In this document: positions 8,914 through 16,947 of the stretch, piece after piece
How positions within the stretch are numbered: position 1 is the stretch's first letter
Layout: the number at the start of each line of letters is the position of its first letter
From: RGIG3701 sp030530205
GTDB taxonomy: Bacteria > Planctomycetota > Planctomycetia > Pirellulales > Thermoguttaceae
Direction: 5' to 3'
Assembly (NCBI GenBank): GCA_030530205.1
Contig: JAUMVK010000003.1
Coordinates: forward strand, 1 to 64,000
DNA length: 64,000 bases
The notes under the pieces: model-generated
The model's input: the letters and a program-made list of their open reading frames with translations, nothing else
Database searches by the model: none
Told to the model about the DNA's origin: nothing
Translations under genes and position numbers: made by a program

Positions 8914-8961
8914 CCCATTATTCCGTATTTTTTAAAATTTTTCCCGAAAAAGAGGCGGTGT

Positions 8962-9333
8962 ATGCTGAAAAATTTCCAGAAATTAACACTTTTGTGTTCC
9001 GTTTTGCTTTCAGGATCGGGATTCCTGCCGGGAACCTATTTTCTTCAGCAGGTTCAGGCGCAGTATATGCAACTTTCTGCAGAGCAGATGAAAGCCGCGC
9101 TGCGCTGCCCGACCGACGAGTCCAAGGAGTTTGTGGACGATGTTTTCACACTGGTCGCCCGTGGGATTGTACCCGAATCACTCGTCATTTCCTCGTTTAA
9201 TTACGCCCGACAGCAACCCAAACAAAACCAGGCGTGGTACTACTTTCAGCGTTCGCTGGAACTTCGGTGCGAAAAACTGGGGATCAATCTGGACCGGGAA
9301 ATGAACAAGCTTCACAAAAAACGTGACTCTTGA
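8962..9333 (+). CDS. Small secreted protein, unknown function
   Basis: A 123-residue protein with a signal peptide (Lys-rich start, hydrophobic core to about residue 33, cleavage near VQAQ). The mature 90 residues are hydrophilic and mostly helical, with a single Cys in LRCPTDES and another in LELRCEKLG, so one intramolecular disulfide is possible. No family recognised. A purine-rich stretch (gaggcgg) stands before the ATG. It sits between a divergent and a convergent gene and so is a unit of its own. Confidence 0.65.
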   Translation: MLKNFQKLTLLCSVLLSGSGFLPGTYFLQQVQAQYMQLSAEQMKAALRCPTDESKEFVDDVFTLVARGIVPESLVISSFNYARQQPKQNQAWYYFQRSLELRCEKLGINLDREMNKLHKKRDS

Positions 9334-9347
9334 ACCTACCTTCCATT

Positions 9348-10889
9348 TTAGTCATTGAGGAAGAACGGGCTAATGGGCAGGTAGCCAAGTTCAAACAGCC
9401 GTTCAAACGTGTACGGTTGATCAATATGCCAGGATTGATTCCCGTTGACCAGTTCCTTCTTCCCCTTCTCCACGCCGTACTGGTCGATGATGTAAACTGT
9501 CTGATTTTCCGCATCGACGCGCATGACCATCATGGCGTGCCCTTCTGGACGTTTGACCAGACCATCGCCCGGCAGTAGCTGGCTGTAGCAGGCGAACATG
9601 GTTTCTTTGCCGTTCTCCCTGACGACGGTTTTGGAATCGTCGTACTTCGTCATTTTGTAGTCGCCGACCTTCAGAAACGCCTGGCGCGTCCGGCCGTCAA
9701 CCCCTGATGAAATGTAGATTTTTCCCGGCTCCAGATTGAACGTTTTCAGAATCGGCATGTCCGGGCAGACGGAACGCCACGAGAACGAACAGGCGGTGGC
9801 GCAGGCGTTCGCTTTGTACTGGTAATGTTCCGCCGGGCCGGTATAAACCAGCTTGCCGTCCTGTTCCTGCAAGTACGATTTGAAATCTTCCAGGCCCGTC
9901 CACTGCCAGTTGCGGGAGTACGGAATCCCCTTGTATGTCTCGCCCTTTTTGTAGAGGACACGCGTTTTATTCGCCCACCACTGCAGATCTTCCTGAGGCG
10001 TCCACTCAATTTCGGCCATGGAGCGCATGTAATCGAGCACTTTTTGCCGGAGCGAGAGGTTTTCTTCCGACGGCGTTTTGCCAGTGCGAACGACGCCAAT
10101 TTCCGGCTGGCCGAAGAGCAGATTATCCGCCAGATGATGCAGGCACCCCAGAACCAACCCGTACAGTTCCGGCGTGTATTCCGGGTGCGGGCTGACCGTG
10201 ATGACCGTCCCTTTCCCGTACGTCGTGATGACGATCGCCGGCGAATCGATCTGGTTTCCCGGCGCGGCGCCCAGGTCGGCGACCTCAGACCGGTACCAGC
10301 ACAGCGTCTGCACGGGCGGCAGAAGCGGGTTGATGTTCACGGTGAAAATCGGCCCGTTGTGGTACCGGCAAATCTGGATCCCGCGGTACTTCTCGCCGAA
10401 AATCTTAACGCCGAGGTCCGTCGGCTCGATCTTCAGAAACGCCAGGCCGCGCTGCCAGTTTCGCGTTTTGATCTGTGCGTTGTCCATGAACCGCTGGTCG
10501 ATGGGGAAATACGCGCCGGCGCAGAAGCCGATGTACCCCTTGCCCGACTTGATGAACTCCTTGAGCTTCGCGACGCCTTCCGGCTGCATCGAGGCCGCTT
10601 CCGCACTCGACATACCACCGGGAAGGAGGAAAATGTCAAAGTTTTCCAGAATGCCGTCACGGATCTGCTGGCCGGTCACCTGGGTCATTTCGAAGCGGGG
10701 GTCCGAATCGAAAATCGGCGGGAAGTTCTTGTAACCGCCCGGTCCGACGCCTTTATCGGCGTACATGGCGACGCGAATCACGGGAGTCTGCGCCTCTGTC
10801 GGGCCAGGGGTTTCATCTCCCTGAACGTTTACTGCTGCGAAGAACGCGACGACTGCAAACAACGCCAAAACGAAGGAAGGGCGTTTCAT
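9348..10889 (-). CDS. Secreted BPL_N amidotransferase-like protein fused to an NlpC/P60-like domain
   Basis: A 513-residue exported protein in two parts. After a signal peptide (1-24), residues 37-260 match the BPL_N fold, a class I glutamine-amidotransferase-like domain: nucleophile elbow GFCAGAYF (Cys123) and SPHPEY (His235, Glu237). Residues about 315-513 look like a papain-fold NlpC/P60-type cysteine hydrolase: YKGIPYSRN, a Cys-containing helix NACATACSF (Cys363 or Cys367), LLPGDG followed by EGHAMMVMRV (His451) and IIDQY (Asp469). The first part may bind or modify an amide ligand and the second may cleave peptide or amide bonds, for instance in the cell wall; both are inference. The start at 10889 is chosen over an upstream GTG that directly abuts the only GGAG. 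Confidence 0.8.
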   Translation of the reverse strand: MKRPSFVLALFAVVAFFAAVNVQGDETPGPTEAQTPVIRVAMYADKGVGPGGYKNFPPIFDSDPRFEMTQVTGQQIRDGILENFDIFLLPGGMSSAEAASMQPEGVAKLKEFIKSGKGYIGFCAGAYFPIDQRFMDNAQIKTRNWQRGLAFLKIEPTDLGVKIFGEKYRGIQICRYHNGPIFTVNINPLLPPVQTLCWYRSEVADLGAAPGNQIDSPAIVITTYGKGTVITVSPHPEYTPELYGLVLGCLHHLADNLLFGQPEIGVVRTGKTPSEENLSLRQKVLDYMRSMAEIEWTPQEDLQWWANKTRVLYKKGETYKGIPYSRNWQWTGLEDFKSYLQEQDGKLVYTGPAEHYQYKANACATACSFSWRSVCPDMPILKTFNLEPGKIYISSGVDGRTRQAFLKVGDYKMTKYDDSKTVVRENGKETMFACYSQLLPGDGLVKRPEGHAMMVMRVDAENQTVYIIDQYGVEKGKKELVNGNQSWHIDQPYTFERLFELGYLPISPFFLND

Positions 10890-11033
10890 GGTCAGGAACA
10901 CTCCAAAAAGGACCTTTTGATTGGGAGAATACGGAAGTAATCATTTCATTTTACCAAAAACAAAATAAAAGTCAATGGTTAAGGCGGAAAAAGGTCGGCC
11001 ACGCGCGTTCTGAATGTTTTTGGCCGTTCCTTC

Positions 11034-11061
11034 TTTACAAAATTTCAAAATCGTGTATAAT
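11034..11061 (+). promoter_or_regulatory. Promoter of trpS
   Basis: TTTACA (11034-11039) and TATAAT (11056-11061) with a 16-base spacer, about 40 bases before the trpS start. Confidence 0.65.
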
Positions 11062-11110
11062 ACTTTCTTACTTGGATCTTTTTCCCTTTAAATCCCAAAT
11101 GAGACCTAAC

Positions 11111-12085
11111 ATGAGAATTTTATCAGGTATTCAACCGACCGGAAATCCGCACTGGGGAAACTATTTTGGCGCGAACCGCCAGTATGTCACGCTTCAGAGC
11201 AAAAAGGAAGACGCGTTTTACTTTATCGCCAATCTGCACGCGCTGACGACCGTCCGCGACAAAGAGCGCCTCAGTCAGGCGACGTTCAACATGGCGGTCT
11301 ATTTCCTTGCGATCGGCCTGGACCCGGAAAAATCCACGCTTTTCGTTCAGTCCGACGTCCCGGAAGTGACCCAGCTGACGTGGCTTCTTCTGACGTGCTG
11401 CCCCATGGGCCTTTTGGAACGCTGCCACGCATACAAGGAAAAACTCGCGAAAGGCCTGACGGCGGACGCGGGGCTTTTCACCTACCCGGTCCTGATGGCC
11501 GCCGACATTCTGGCGTACGATTCCGATTGCGTCCCCGTCGGGGAGGATCAGCAGCAGCACCTCGAAGTAGCGCGCGACCTGGCGCAGACCTTCAACTATA
11601 ATTTCGGCGAGACGTTCGTCCTTCCGAAAGCCTACGTCGTCCCTGCCGCCGGGAAAGTGCCGGGGACGGACGGCGAAAAAATGTCGAAAAGCTACAATAA
11701 TACGCTCGAAGTCATCGAGGACGTCAAGGTACAGAAGAAAAAAATCATGCGCATCGAGACGGACTGCCGCCCGATGGAAGATCCGAAAGACCCGGAAACC
11801 GATAATTTGTACCTGCTCTACAAACTTTTCGCCAGCGAGGAGCAGCGCGCCGAGATGGAAGCGATGTACCGCCGCGGCGGGTTCGGTTACGGCCAGGTCA
11901 AAAAGGAACTGGCCCGCATCGCAGAGGAGTATTTCGCGCCGATCCGGGAACGTTACGCCAAATACATCGCCGACCCGGATTACGTCCGCGACGTCCTGAA
12001 AACCGGAGCGGCCCGCGCCCGGGCGAAAGCCGCCGAGGTGCTCGACCGCGCCCAAAGTAACTGCGGGATCGGAATCCCGAAATAA
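11111..12085 (+). CDS. trpS: Tryptophan--tRNA ligase
   Basis: Charges tRNA-Trp with tryptophan in the cytoplasm. The 324-residue protein starts with MRILSGIQPTG and has the class I signature HWGN (14-17, in place of the common HLGN) and GEKMSKSYNN (KMSKS at 190-194), with the DQQQHLE segment that contacts tryptophan near 146-152. The length is normal for bacterial TrpRS. I chose the ATG at 11111, which matches the family start; an ATG four codons earlier is also possible but lacks a ribosome site. It is followed by a tandem repeat block. Confidence 0.96.
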   Translation: MRILSGIQPTGNPHWGNYFGANRQYVTLQSKKEDAFYFIANLHALTTVRDKERLSQATFNMAVYFLAIGLDPEKSTLFVQSDVPEVTQLTWLLLTCCPMGLLERCHAYKEKLAKGLTADAGLFTYPVLMAADILAYDSDCVPVGEDQQQHLEVARDLAQTFNYNFGETFVLPKAYVVPAAGKVPGTDGEKMSKSYNNTLEVIEDVKVQKKKIMRIETDCRPMEDPKDPETDNLYLLYKLFASEEQRAEMEAMYRRGGFGYGQVKKELARIAEEYFAPIRERYAKYIADPDYVRDVLKTGAARARAKAAEVLDRAQSNCGIGIPK

Positions 12086-12090
12086 ATAAT

Positions 12091-12254
12091 GGAAGGCGGT
12101 AATGAAGGCCGGAGGCCGGAATTACGCGCCGGCCTAAACCACCGCGGACGATGGAAGGCGGTAATGAAGGCCGGAGGCCGGAATTACGCGCCGGCCTAAA
12201 CCACCACGGACACTGGAAGGCGGTAATGAAGGCCGTAGGCCGGAATTACGCGTT
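12091..12254. repeat. Tandem repeat, three copies of a 62-bp unit (type A)
   Basis: Copies start at 12091, 12153 and 12215. Each opens with 'ggaaggcggtaatgaaggcc' and continues through 'ggccggaattacgcg'; copies 1 and 2 also share the tail 'ccggcctaaaccacc'. The third copy is cut short at about 12254. The block is bounded by 'aaataatgg' (about 12084) and 'cattattt' (about 12270), which mirror each other. One further copy of the unit lies at 67-105. There is no open frame of interest in it. Confidence 0.9.
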
Positions 12255-12305
12255 AAAAACGCACCGTTTCATTATTTCTTTGATCCACCCGCGCAGGAGA
12301 AAACC

Positions 12306-13700
12306 ATGGACTCACTCAATCGCCGTCAAATTCTTCAAACCTCCGTTTTGACCGGTCTGACCGCGGCCTCCCAGACCGCTGACGCCCAGTTCAGCTGGAT
12401 GAAGCCGGCGCCGGAGACTCCAAAGGGGCCGAGCCACATTCCGTTCGCGAACGATAATATTGCGATCCAGTACTTCCCGATGAACTGCGAGCGCTGCACG
12501 GAGTGCGTTTTCGTCTGCCGCGACGTTCAGACGGTTTTTGACCACGAGGGCCATTTCCCCGCCAACACGGTCCCGTGCATCCACTGCGGCCAATGCACCG
12601 TCAACTGCGTGAATAACGGGGTCACGGAGCGGTTCCAGCTCCAGGAGATCTACAACGAGATCCAGGCGAACAAAAAGAACAAAGGCCCGAAAAAGTTCGT
12701 CGCACTGACCGCCCCGTCGGTGCGTTCCTCCCTGGGTGAAATGTTCAAAATGGAACGCGGAACGAACGTGGAAAAGCAGATGATCACCGGCCTGCGGAAA
12801 CTCGGCTTCGACTACGTTTTCGACGTCACATTCGGCGCGGACCTGACCGCTTTCGAGGAGTCGATCGAGCTGGAAAACCACCTGAAAAACGAGCCGGGGA
12901 AACCCATGTTCACGAGCTGCTGCCCGGCCTGGCTCCGTTTCGCGGAACTATTCTTTCCGGAGGTCCAGCCGCTGATCTCCTCGTGCAAAAGCCCGATCCG
13001 GATGCTGGCTTCCGTGGTGAAAACGTGGTACGCCGATCAACTCAAGATGAAACCGGAAGACCTCGTCGTCGTTTCGTTCTCACCGTGTACCGCCAAAAAG
13101 TACGAGCGGACGCTCGGGTCGGAAGTCGATTTCGCCCTGACCGTCCGCGAGCTGGGCTGGTGGCTGATGGAGATCGGCCTGAAACTCGACCAGCTTGAAC
13201 CCGGGGAATTTGATTCGGTCCTTGGGAACGGGACGGGGGCCGGCGTGATTTTCGGAAATACGGGCGGCGTGACGGAAAGCGTTTTGCGCCAGCTTTATTT
13301 CACCTGGACGGGCAAAGAGCCGCCGAAAGACTGGCTCCTTTTCACTCCTGTCCGCGGTCTGGACGCCATTCGCCGGGCCGAGGTGAAGATCGGCGGGAAA
13401 ACCCTCCGCGTGGGGATCGTTCACGGCGCGGGAAACATTCGCCGGCTTCTGGAGACCAAAGAGCACTTGAAGTTTGACTTCGTGGAAGTGATGGCGTGCC
13501 CCGGCGGCTGCATCGGGGGCGGAGGCCAGCCGAAAACGGAACTCCCCGTCACGGACGCGCTGCGGACGAAGCGGATGAGCGGCCTTTTCTCCGCCGACAA
13601 AACCCGCGAAAAGCGCCGTTGCGGCGAGAACCCGGCCCTCGTGGCGCTTTACGAAAACTTCCTGAAAGAGCCAGGAAATAAACTCCTCCACACGCGGTAA
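12306..13700 (+). CDS. [FeFe] hydrogenase, fused large and small subunit, with Tat-like signal
   Basis: Reversible H2 oxidation or proton reduction. The 464-residue protein has two [4Fe-4S] motifs (CERCTECVFVC, 61-71; CIHCGQCTVNC, 91-101), then the three H-cluster loops: TSCCPAW (Cys205, Cys206), SPCTAKKYE (Cys261), and ACPGGCIGGGGQP (Cys398, Cys402). The C-terminus (about 425-464) is the small-subunit domain ending in LLHTR. The N-terminus NRRQILQTSVLTGLTA, ending near ADAQF, resembles a twin-arginine signal, so periplasmic export of the folded enzyme is likely. Residue 259 of loop 2 is Ser where Met is usual in catalytic enzymes, whereas the proton-transfer Cys205 is kept. No maturase genes (hydE, hydF, hydG) lie in the window. 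AGGAG stands six bases before the ATG. Confidence 0.92.
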   Translation: MDSLNRRQILQTSVLTGLTAASQTADAQFSWMKPAPETPKGPSHIPFANDNIAIQYFPMNCERCTECVFVCRDVQTVFDHEGHFPANTVPCIHCGQCTVNCVNNGVTERFQLQEIYNEIQANKKNKGPKKFVALTAPSVRSSLGEMFKMERGTNVEKQMITGLRKLGFDYVFDVTFGADLTAFEESIELENHLKNEPGKPMFTSCCPAWLRFAELFFPEVQPLISSCKSPIRMLASVVKTWYADQLKMKPEDLVVVSFSPCTAKKYERTLGSEVDFALTVRELGWWLMEIGLKLDQLEPGEFDSVLGNGTGAGVIFGNTGGVTESVLRQLYFTWTGKEPPKDWLLFTPVRGLDAIRRAEVKIGGKTLRVGIVHGAGNIRRLLETKEHLKFDFVEVMACPGGCIGGGGQPKTELPVTDALRTKRMSGLFSADKTREKRRCGENPALVALYENFLKEPGNKLLHTR

Positions 13701-13708
13701 AACCCGGT

Positions 13709-15427
13709 TCAGAAGAAAACCTCCAGGTCGGCTTTTCCTTCGGGCTTCACAACGAAATCGACGTACACACTCTCGCCCACATTGACGAGTTCAAACGTCT
13801 GTTCCTGACCGTTGAATTTGACCCGTGAGCAGCTTTTTCCTTTGGGGAGGAGCAGATGGGCGCGGAGTTCTTTGGCGGGTGAAAGCACGTAGTACCGCAT
13901 TCCCTCGTCCCGCAGAACCCAGCGAACATCCACGAATTTGGCCGTTTTTTCGTAGCCGGTAAAGTAGCGCGTTTCCGTGTAATGCGTGACAGGAAAACGC
14001 GGTGCGAATTCCATCACGTTGTAACCGGTCCCCAGGTCGGTGATCCCGGCGAGACCTTCGTCGATCGCGGAGAGCAGGGCGGCTGCGCCCCATGCGCTCG
14101 GCCCACCGCCAAGTGGTTTCCGGGTCGCGGGGTCGTAAAGGAAGTAAATCGCCTTGTCCTCTTTTATCATTTCTTCAAACCGCCGTAAAATGTCCCAGCC
14201 ATACGCTTCGTAACCGTTCCGGAACGCGCCCTTGGCCAGTTCGCCGGCGGTGAAGGGGGAAATGCCGCCGTTCACGTACTGCCCGGGCTGGCAATTTCCG
14301 AAAGCCGGGGTGTAAGGTGGGTCGATCGAAAACCACTCTGCAAACGCCTTGGTCGTTTCTCGCCGGGCGAGGTACTCCCCGATGATCGAGCGTGCCTGCT
14401 CGACGTTCAAAATGCCCCGGTTCAGTGCGTAGGCGTTGGAGAGTGAAAGCCGGACGTTTTCCTGGTCGTCCACACCCGCTCCGTTCAAGCCGATCTGGTG
14501 AATGAAGAATTTTCCGTTCCACAAGTGCTGGAAAATGCTGGCTTTAAGCGTTTCCGCCCGTTCGAGCCATTCTTTGGCTTTTTCTGAATTACCCAGCCGG
14601 TCGTGGAACCACGCGAGCTGATTCATCGCCTGATAAACGCCCGTGCAGTCACCGTGCATGATCCCCATGGGCGTCTGGTTGTTAATGCGGCGGTTCGTTC
14701 CGGCGTCGGGTTTGTACGTAAAGTCCCACGTGTCGATCGTAAACCCGCGTTTCACCAGACCGCGCTCCGGATCCCAGCGTTTCGGGTCGGAGGTCATGTA
14801 GTCGATTGCCTTTTCCAGTTTCGGCAGAACACGGGCCAGCCATACATCGTCGCCGGTGACCTGGTAGTAGCGCATGGCGCCTTCCACCACGAGATACTCC
14901 ACATCCGCCTCGATTTCAAGCCTCACGAGCGACAAATTATCCTCCGGGTATAAGACGCGGCAGTCCGCATCGACAAACTTCCAGTGAGGATCGTCCAACT
15001 GCTTGATCAGCTCGTAGAAGCAGCCATCCGCGCGCTGGGTTTCCAGGATGAAATTCAGGAAAGAATCCAGGTCGTACTCCCAGTGAAGGAATCCTTTCAT
15101 CTGCTGCACATGGTCCCGGATCCAGTTGTTGCTGCACATCAGGACCTTGCCGTCAATGAAGACGAGCCGGCGGTCATCCTGAATGGTGTTTCGGAGCTGG
15201 TGGATCATTTCGCCCAGTTTTGGATCCGTGGTCGTCAGGAGGGCGGGAAGGCCCATTTCGTAATTATTGTACGTTCCGTTATGCCTCCCCGCGACGTTCA
15301 TGGCCGGGAGCGGGTCGCGAAACTTGATCTCTGCGCCGTCATTGATCGTGCAGCCCTCCGGAATGGAATCGGCCAGAGCAAGACTTACGAGCAGAATGGA
15401 AACGCAAAACAAAAAAAGGTTTTTCAT
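13709..15427 (-). CDS. Secreted six-hairpin (alpha/alpha) glycosidase-like protein
   Basis: A 572-residue exported protein: signal peptide 1-19, then a domain of repeated helical hairpins typical of (alpha/alpha)6-barrel glycosidases, then a short beta-rich C-terminal domain (about 490-572). Acidic residues in suitable places include those in IRDHVQQMK, DADCRVLYPEDN, and FTIDTWDFTY, and the aromatic-rich MGIMHGDCTGVYQAMNQLAW segment would line the barrel. I cannot place it in a numbered GH family. Likely role: breakdown of an oligosaccharide in the periplasm. It runs convergent to the hydrogenase gene with only eight bases between the stop codons. Confidence 0.75.
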   Translation of the reverse strand: MKNLFLFCVSILLVSLALADSIPEGCTINDGAEIKFRDPLPAMNVAGRHNGTYNNYEMGLPALLTTTDPKLGEMIHQLRNTIQDDRRLVFIDGKVLMCSNNWIRDHVQQMKGFLHWEYDLDSFLNFILETQRADGCFYELIKQLDDPHWKFVDADCRVLYPEDNLSLVRLEIEADVEYLVVEGAMRYYQVTGDDVWLARVLPKLEKAIDYMTSDPKRWDPERGLVKRGFTIDTWDFTYKPDAGTNRRINNQTPMGIMHGDCTGVYQAMNQLAWFHDRLGNSEKAKEWLERAETLKASIFQHLWNGKFFIHQIGLNGAGVDDQENVRLSLSNAYALNRGILNVEQARSIIGEYLARRETTKAFAEWFSIDPPYTPAFGNCQPGQYVNGGISPFTAGELAKGAFRNGYEAYGWDILRRFEEMIKEDKAIYFLYDPATRKPLGGGPSAWGAAALLSAIDEGLAGITDLGTGYNVMEFAPRFPVTHYTETRYFTGYEKTAKFVDVRWVLRDEGMRYYVLSPAKELRAHLLLPKGKSCSRVKFNGQEQTFELVNVGESVYVDFVVKPEGKADLEVFF

Positions 15428-15507
15428 GGGGTTTTCTTTAGGTGAAACTTTTCAGGAGAGGATTTTCAGTCGGCCGGGGTCTTAATTCTTCCGGCCTCGT
15501 TTTCTTA

Positions 15508-15535
15508 ATTATACCACGGCGATTCCCGTTGAAAA
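15508..15535 (-). promoter_or_regulatory. Promoter of the six-hairpin glycosidase gene
   Basis: Minus-strand TATAAT (15508-15513) with TTTTCA (15530-15535) 16 bases upstream; about 80 bases before the start codon. Confidence 0.5.
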
Positions 15536-15569
15536 GCCCCCCTGAATCCCTGGCCCCACGCGAAACCAC

Positions 15570-15597
15570 TTGACTTTTTTCCTGTTTGTGGTAAAAT
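15570..15597 (+). promoter_or_regulatory. Promoter of ribBA
   Basis: TTGACT (15570-15575) and TAAAAT (15592-15597), spacer 16. The leader to the ATG at 15643 is only about 40 bases, too short for an FMN riboswitch, so the gene does not seem to be flavin-controlled by that route. Confidence 0.55.
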
Positions 15598-15642
15598 AAA
15601 TAAGGAATCTGTTTATTAATTACCTTTAACCTGTTTAAAACC

Positions 15643-16878
15643 ATGAAATTTTCAACGATCGAAGAGACGGCTGAGGCCCTGAAGCGCGGCGAGATCGTCA
15701 TCATGATGGATGACGAAGACCGGGAAAATGAGGGCGATTTTATCTTCGCCGCCCAGTTTGCCACGCCCGAACTCGTAAACTTCTGCATTACTCACGGGAA
15801 AGGGATCGTTTGCGTCCCCATGCTACCCGATGATTGTAAACGACTGGAACTCGACCAGATGGTTCAGCACAATACGGCCCCGCTTTCGACCCAATTCACC
15901 GTGGCGGTGGACCATATAAGCGCCAAAACCGGCGTCACGGCTCAGGAACGTGCAGTAGCGATCAAAGCCCTTTCTGACCCAAAATCGAAAGTCACAGACT
16001 TTACCCGTCCGGGCCATGTGTACCCGCTGAAGGCCAAAGAAGGCGGCGTTCTGCGTCGTGCCGGGCACACCGAAGCGTGCATTGACCTCATGAAAATCGC
16101 GGGGCTTCGGCCGACCGCAGTCTGCTGTGAAGTCCTGGGTGAGGATGGTGACCGGGCTACGAGAGAAGAACTGACCGAAATCGCTCAAAAGTACAATCTC
16201 AAGTGCTCCACGATCGAGGAGTTGATCCGCTACCGCCGCAATCGGGAAAAACTCATTTACCGGATCGCCGACGCGAACCTTCCGACCAAGTACGGCCCGG
16301 GCCACATTTACGTGTATGGCGTCAAGTACGAAACCATGGAACCCGTGGTCGTTCAGATCGGCTCGCCCGAAACCGCCAAAAGTCCTGAAATCGCACAAAA
16401 TCCGCTCGTGCGCATGCACTCTTCGTGCTTCACGGGGGATCTGCTTCACTCGCTGCGGTGTGACTGCGGCGACCAGCTGACCCGCTCGCTGGAACGGATG
16501 CAGGAAGACGGTTACGGTTACTTGATCTACCTCCCGCAAGAAGGTCGGGGGATCGGTCTGGCCGAGAAGATCAAAGCGTACAAACTTCAGGAGCAGGGAC
16601 TTGACACGGTAGAGGCGAATTTGGCCCTCGGGCACCGCGCGGACTGCCGGGATTATGGCGTCGGGCTGCAAATTTTGAACGATTTGGGCATCACGCACAT
16701 TCGTTTGCTAACGAACAATCCAAAAAAAGTCGATGCTTTTATATATAGCGGATTCGATCTCACAGTTACGGAACAGGTCCGTATTTTGGGAGAGATCACC
16801 CCTTATAACGAGGCGTATATTCGGACTAAGGTCGAGAAAATGGGGCACATTTGGCCAGGATTTGAGGCTGAAGAGTAA
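15643..16878 (+). CDS. ribBA: 3,4-dihydroxy-2-butanone-4-phosphate synthase / GTP cyclohydrolase II
   Basis: Makes both precursors of riboflavin: from ribulose 5-phosphate (RibB part) and from GTP (RibA part). Residues 1-200 carry the RibB motif DDEDRENEGDF (23-33) and RAGHTEACIDL (139-149). Residues 205-405 carry the RibA zinc site SSCFTGDLLHSLRCDC (Cys262, Cys273, Cys275), the GRGIGLAEKI loop (301-310) and LLTNNPKK. The 411-residue length is normal for the fusion and both halves look active. No strong Shine-Dalgarno is visible before the ATG. No other riboflavin gene is near. Confidence 0.96.
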   Translation: MKFSTIEETAEALKRGEIVIMMDDEDRENEGDFIFAAQFATPELVNFCITHGKGIVCVPMLPDDCKRLELDQMVQHNTAPLSTQFTVAVDHISAKTGVTAQERAVAIKALSDPKSKVTDFTRPGHVYPLKAKEGGVLRRAGHTEACIDLMKIAGLRPTAVCCEVLGEDGDRATREELTEIAQKYNLKCSTIEELIRYRRNREKLIYRIADANLPTKYGPGHIYVYGVKYETMEPVVVQIGSPETAKSPEIAQNPLVRMHSSCFTGDLLHSLRCDCGDQLTRSLERMQEDGYGYLIYLPQEGRGIGLAEKIKAYKLQEQGLDTVEANLALGHRADCRDYGVGLQILNDLGITHIRLLTNNPKKVDAFIYSGFDLTVTEQVRILGEITPYNEAYIRTKVEKMGHIWPGFEAEE

Positions 16879-16947
16879 TTTCGGGCCCCGTTCGTTCCCA
16901 TCGTTTTATTCGACCGTCCCCTCAAGAGACCTGAAAGCACCATTCCC

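Noticed and set aside
12091..12254. CRISPR array
   Set aside because: The repeat unit is 62 bp and the stretches between conserved cores are themselves nearly identical, so there are no variable spacers; no cas gene is near.
15598..15642. FMN riboswitch upstream of ribBA
   Set aside because: The leader between the promoter and the start codon is only about 40 bases, too short for the fold, and no conserved FMN element was seen.
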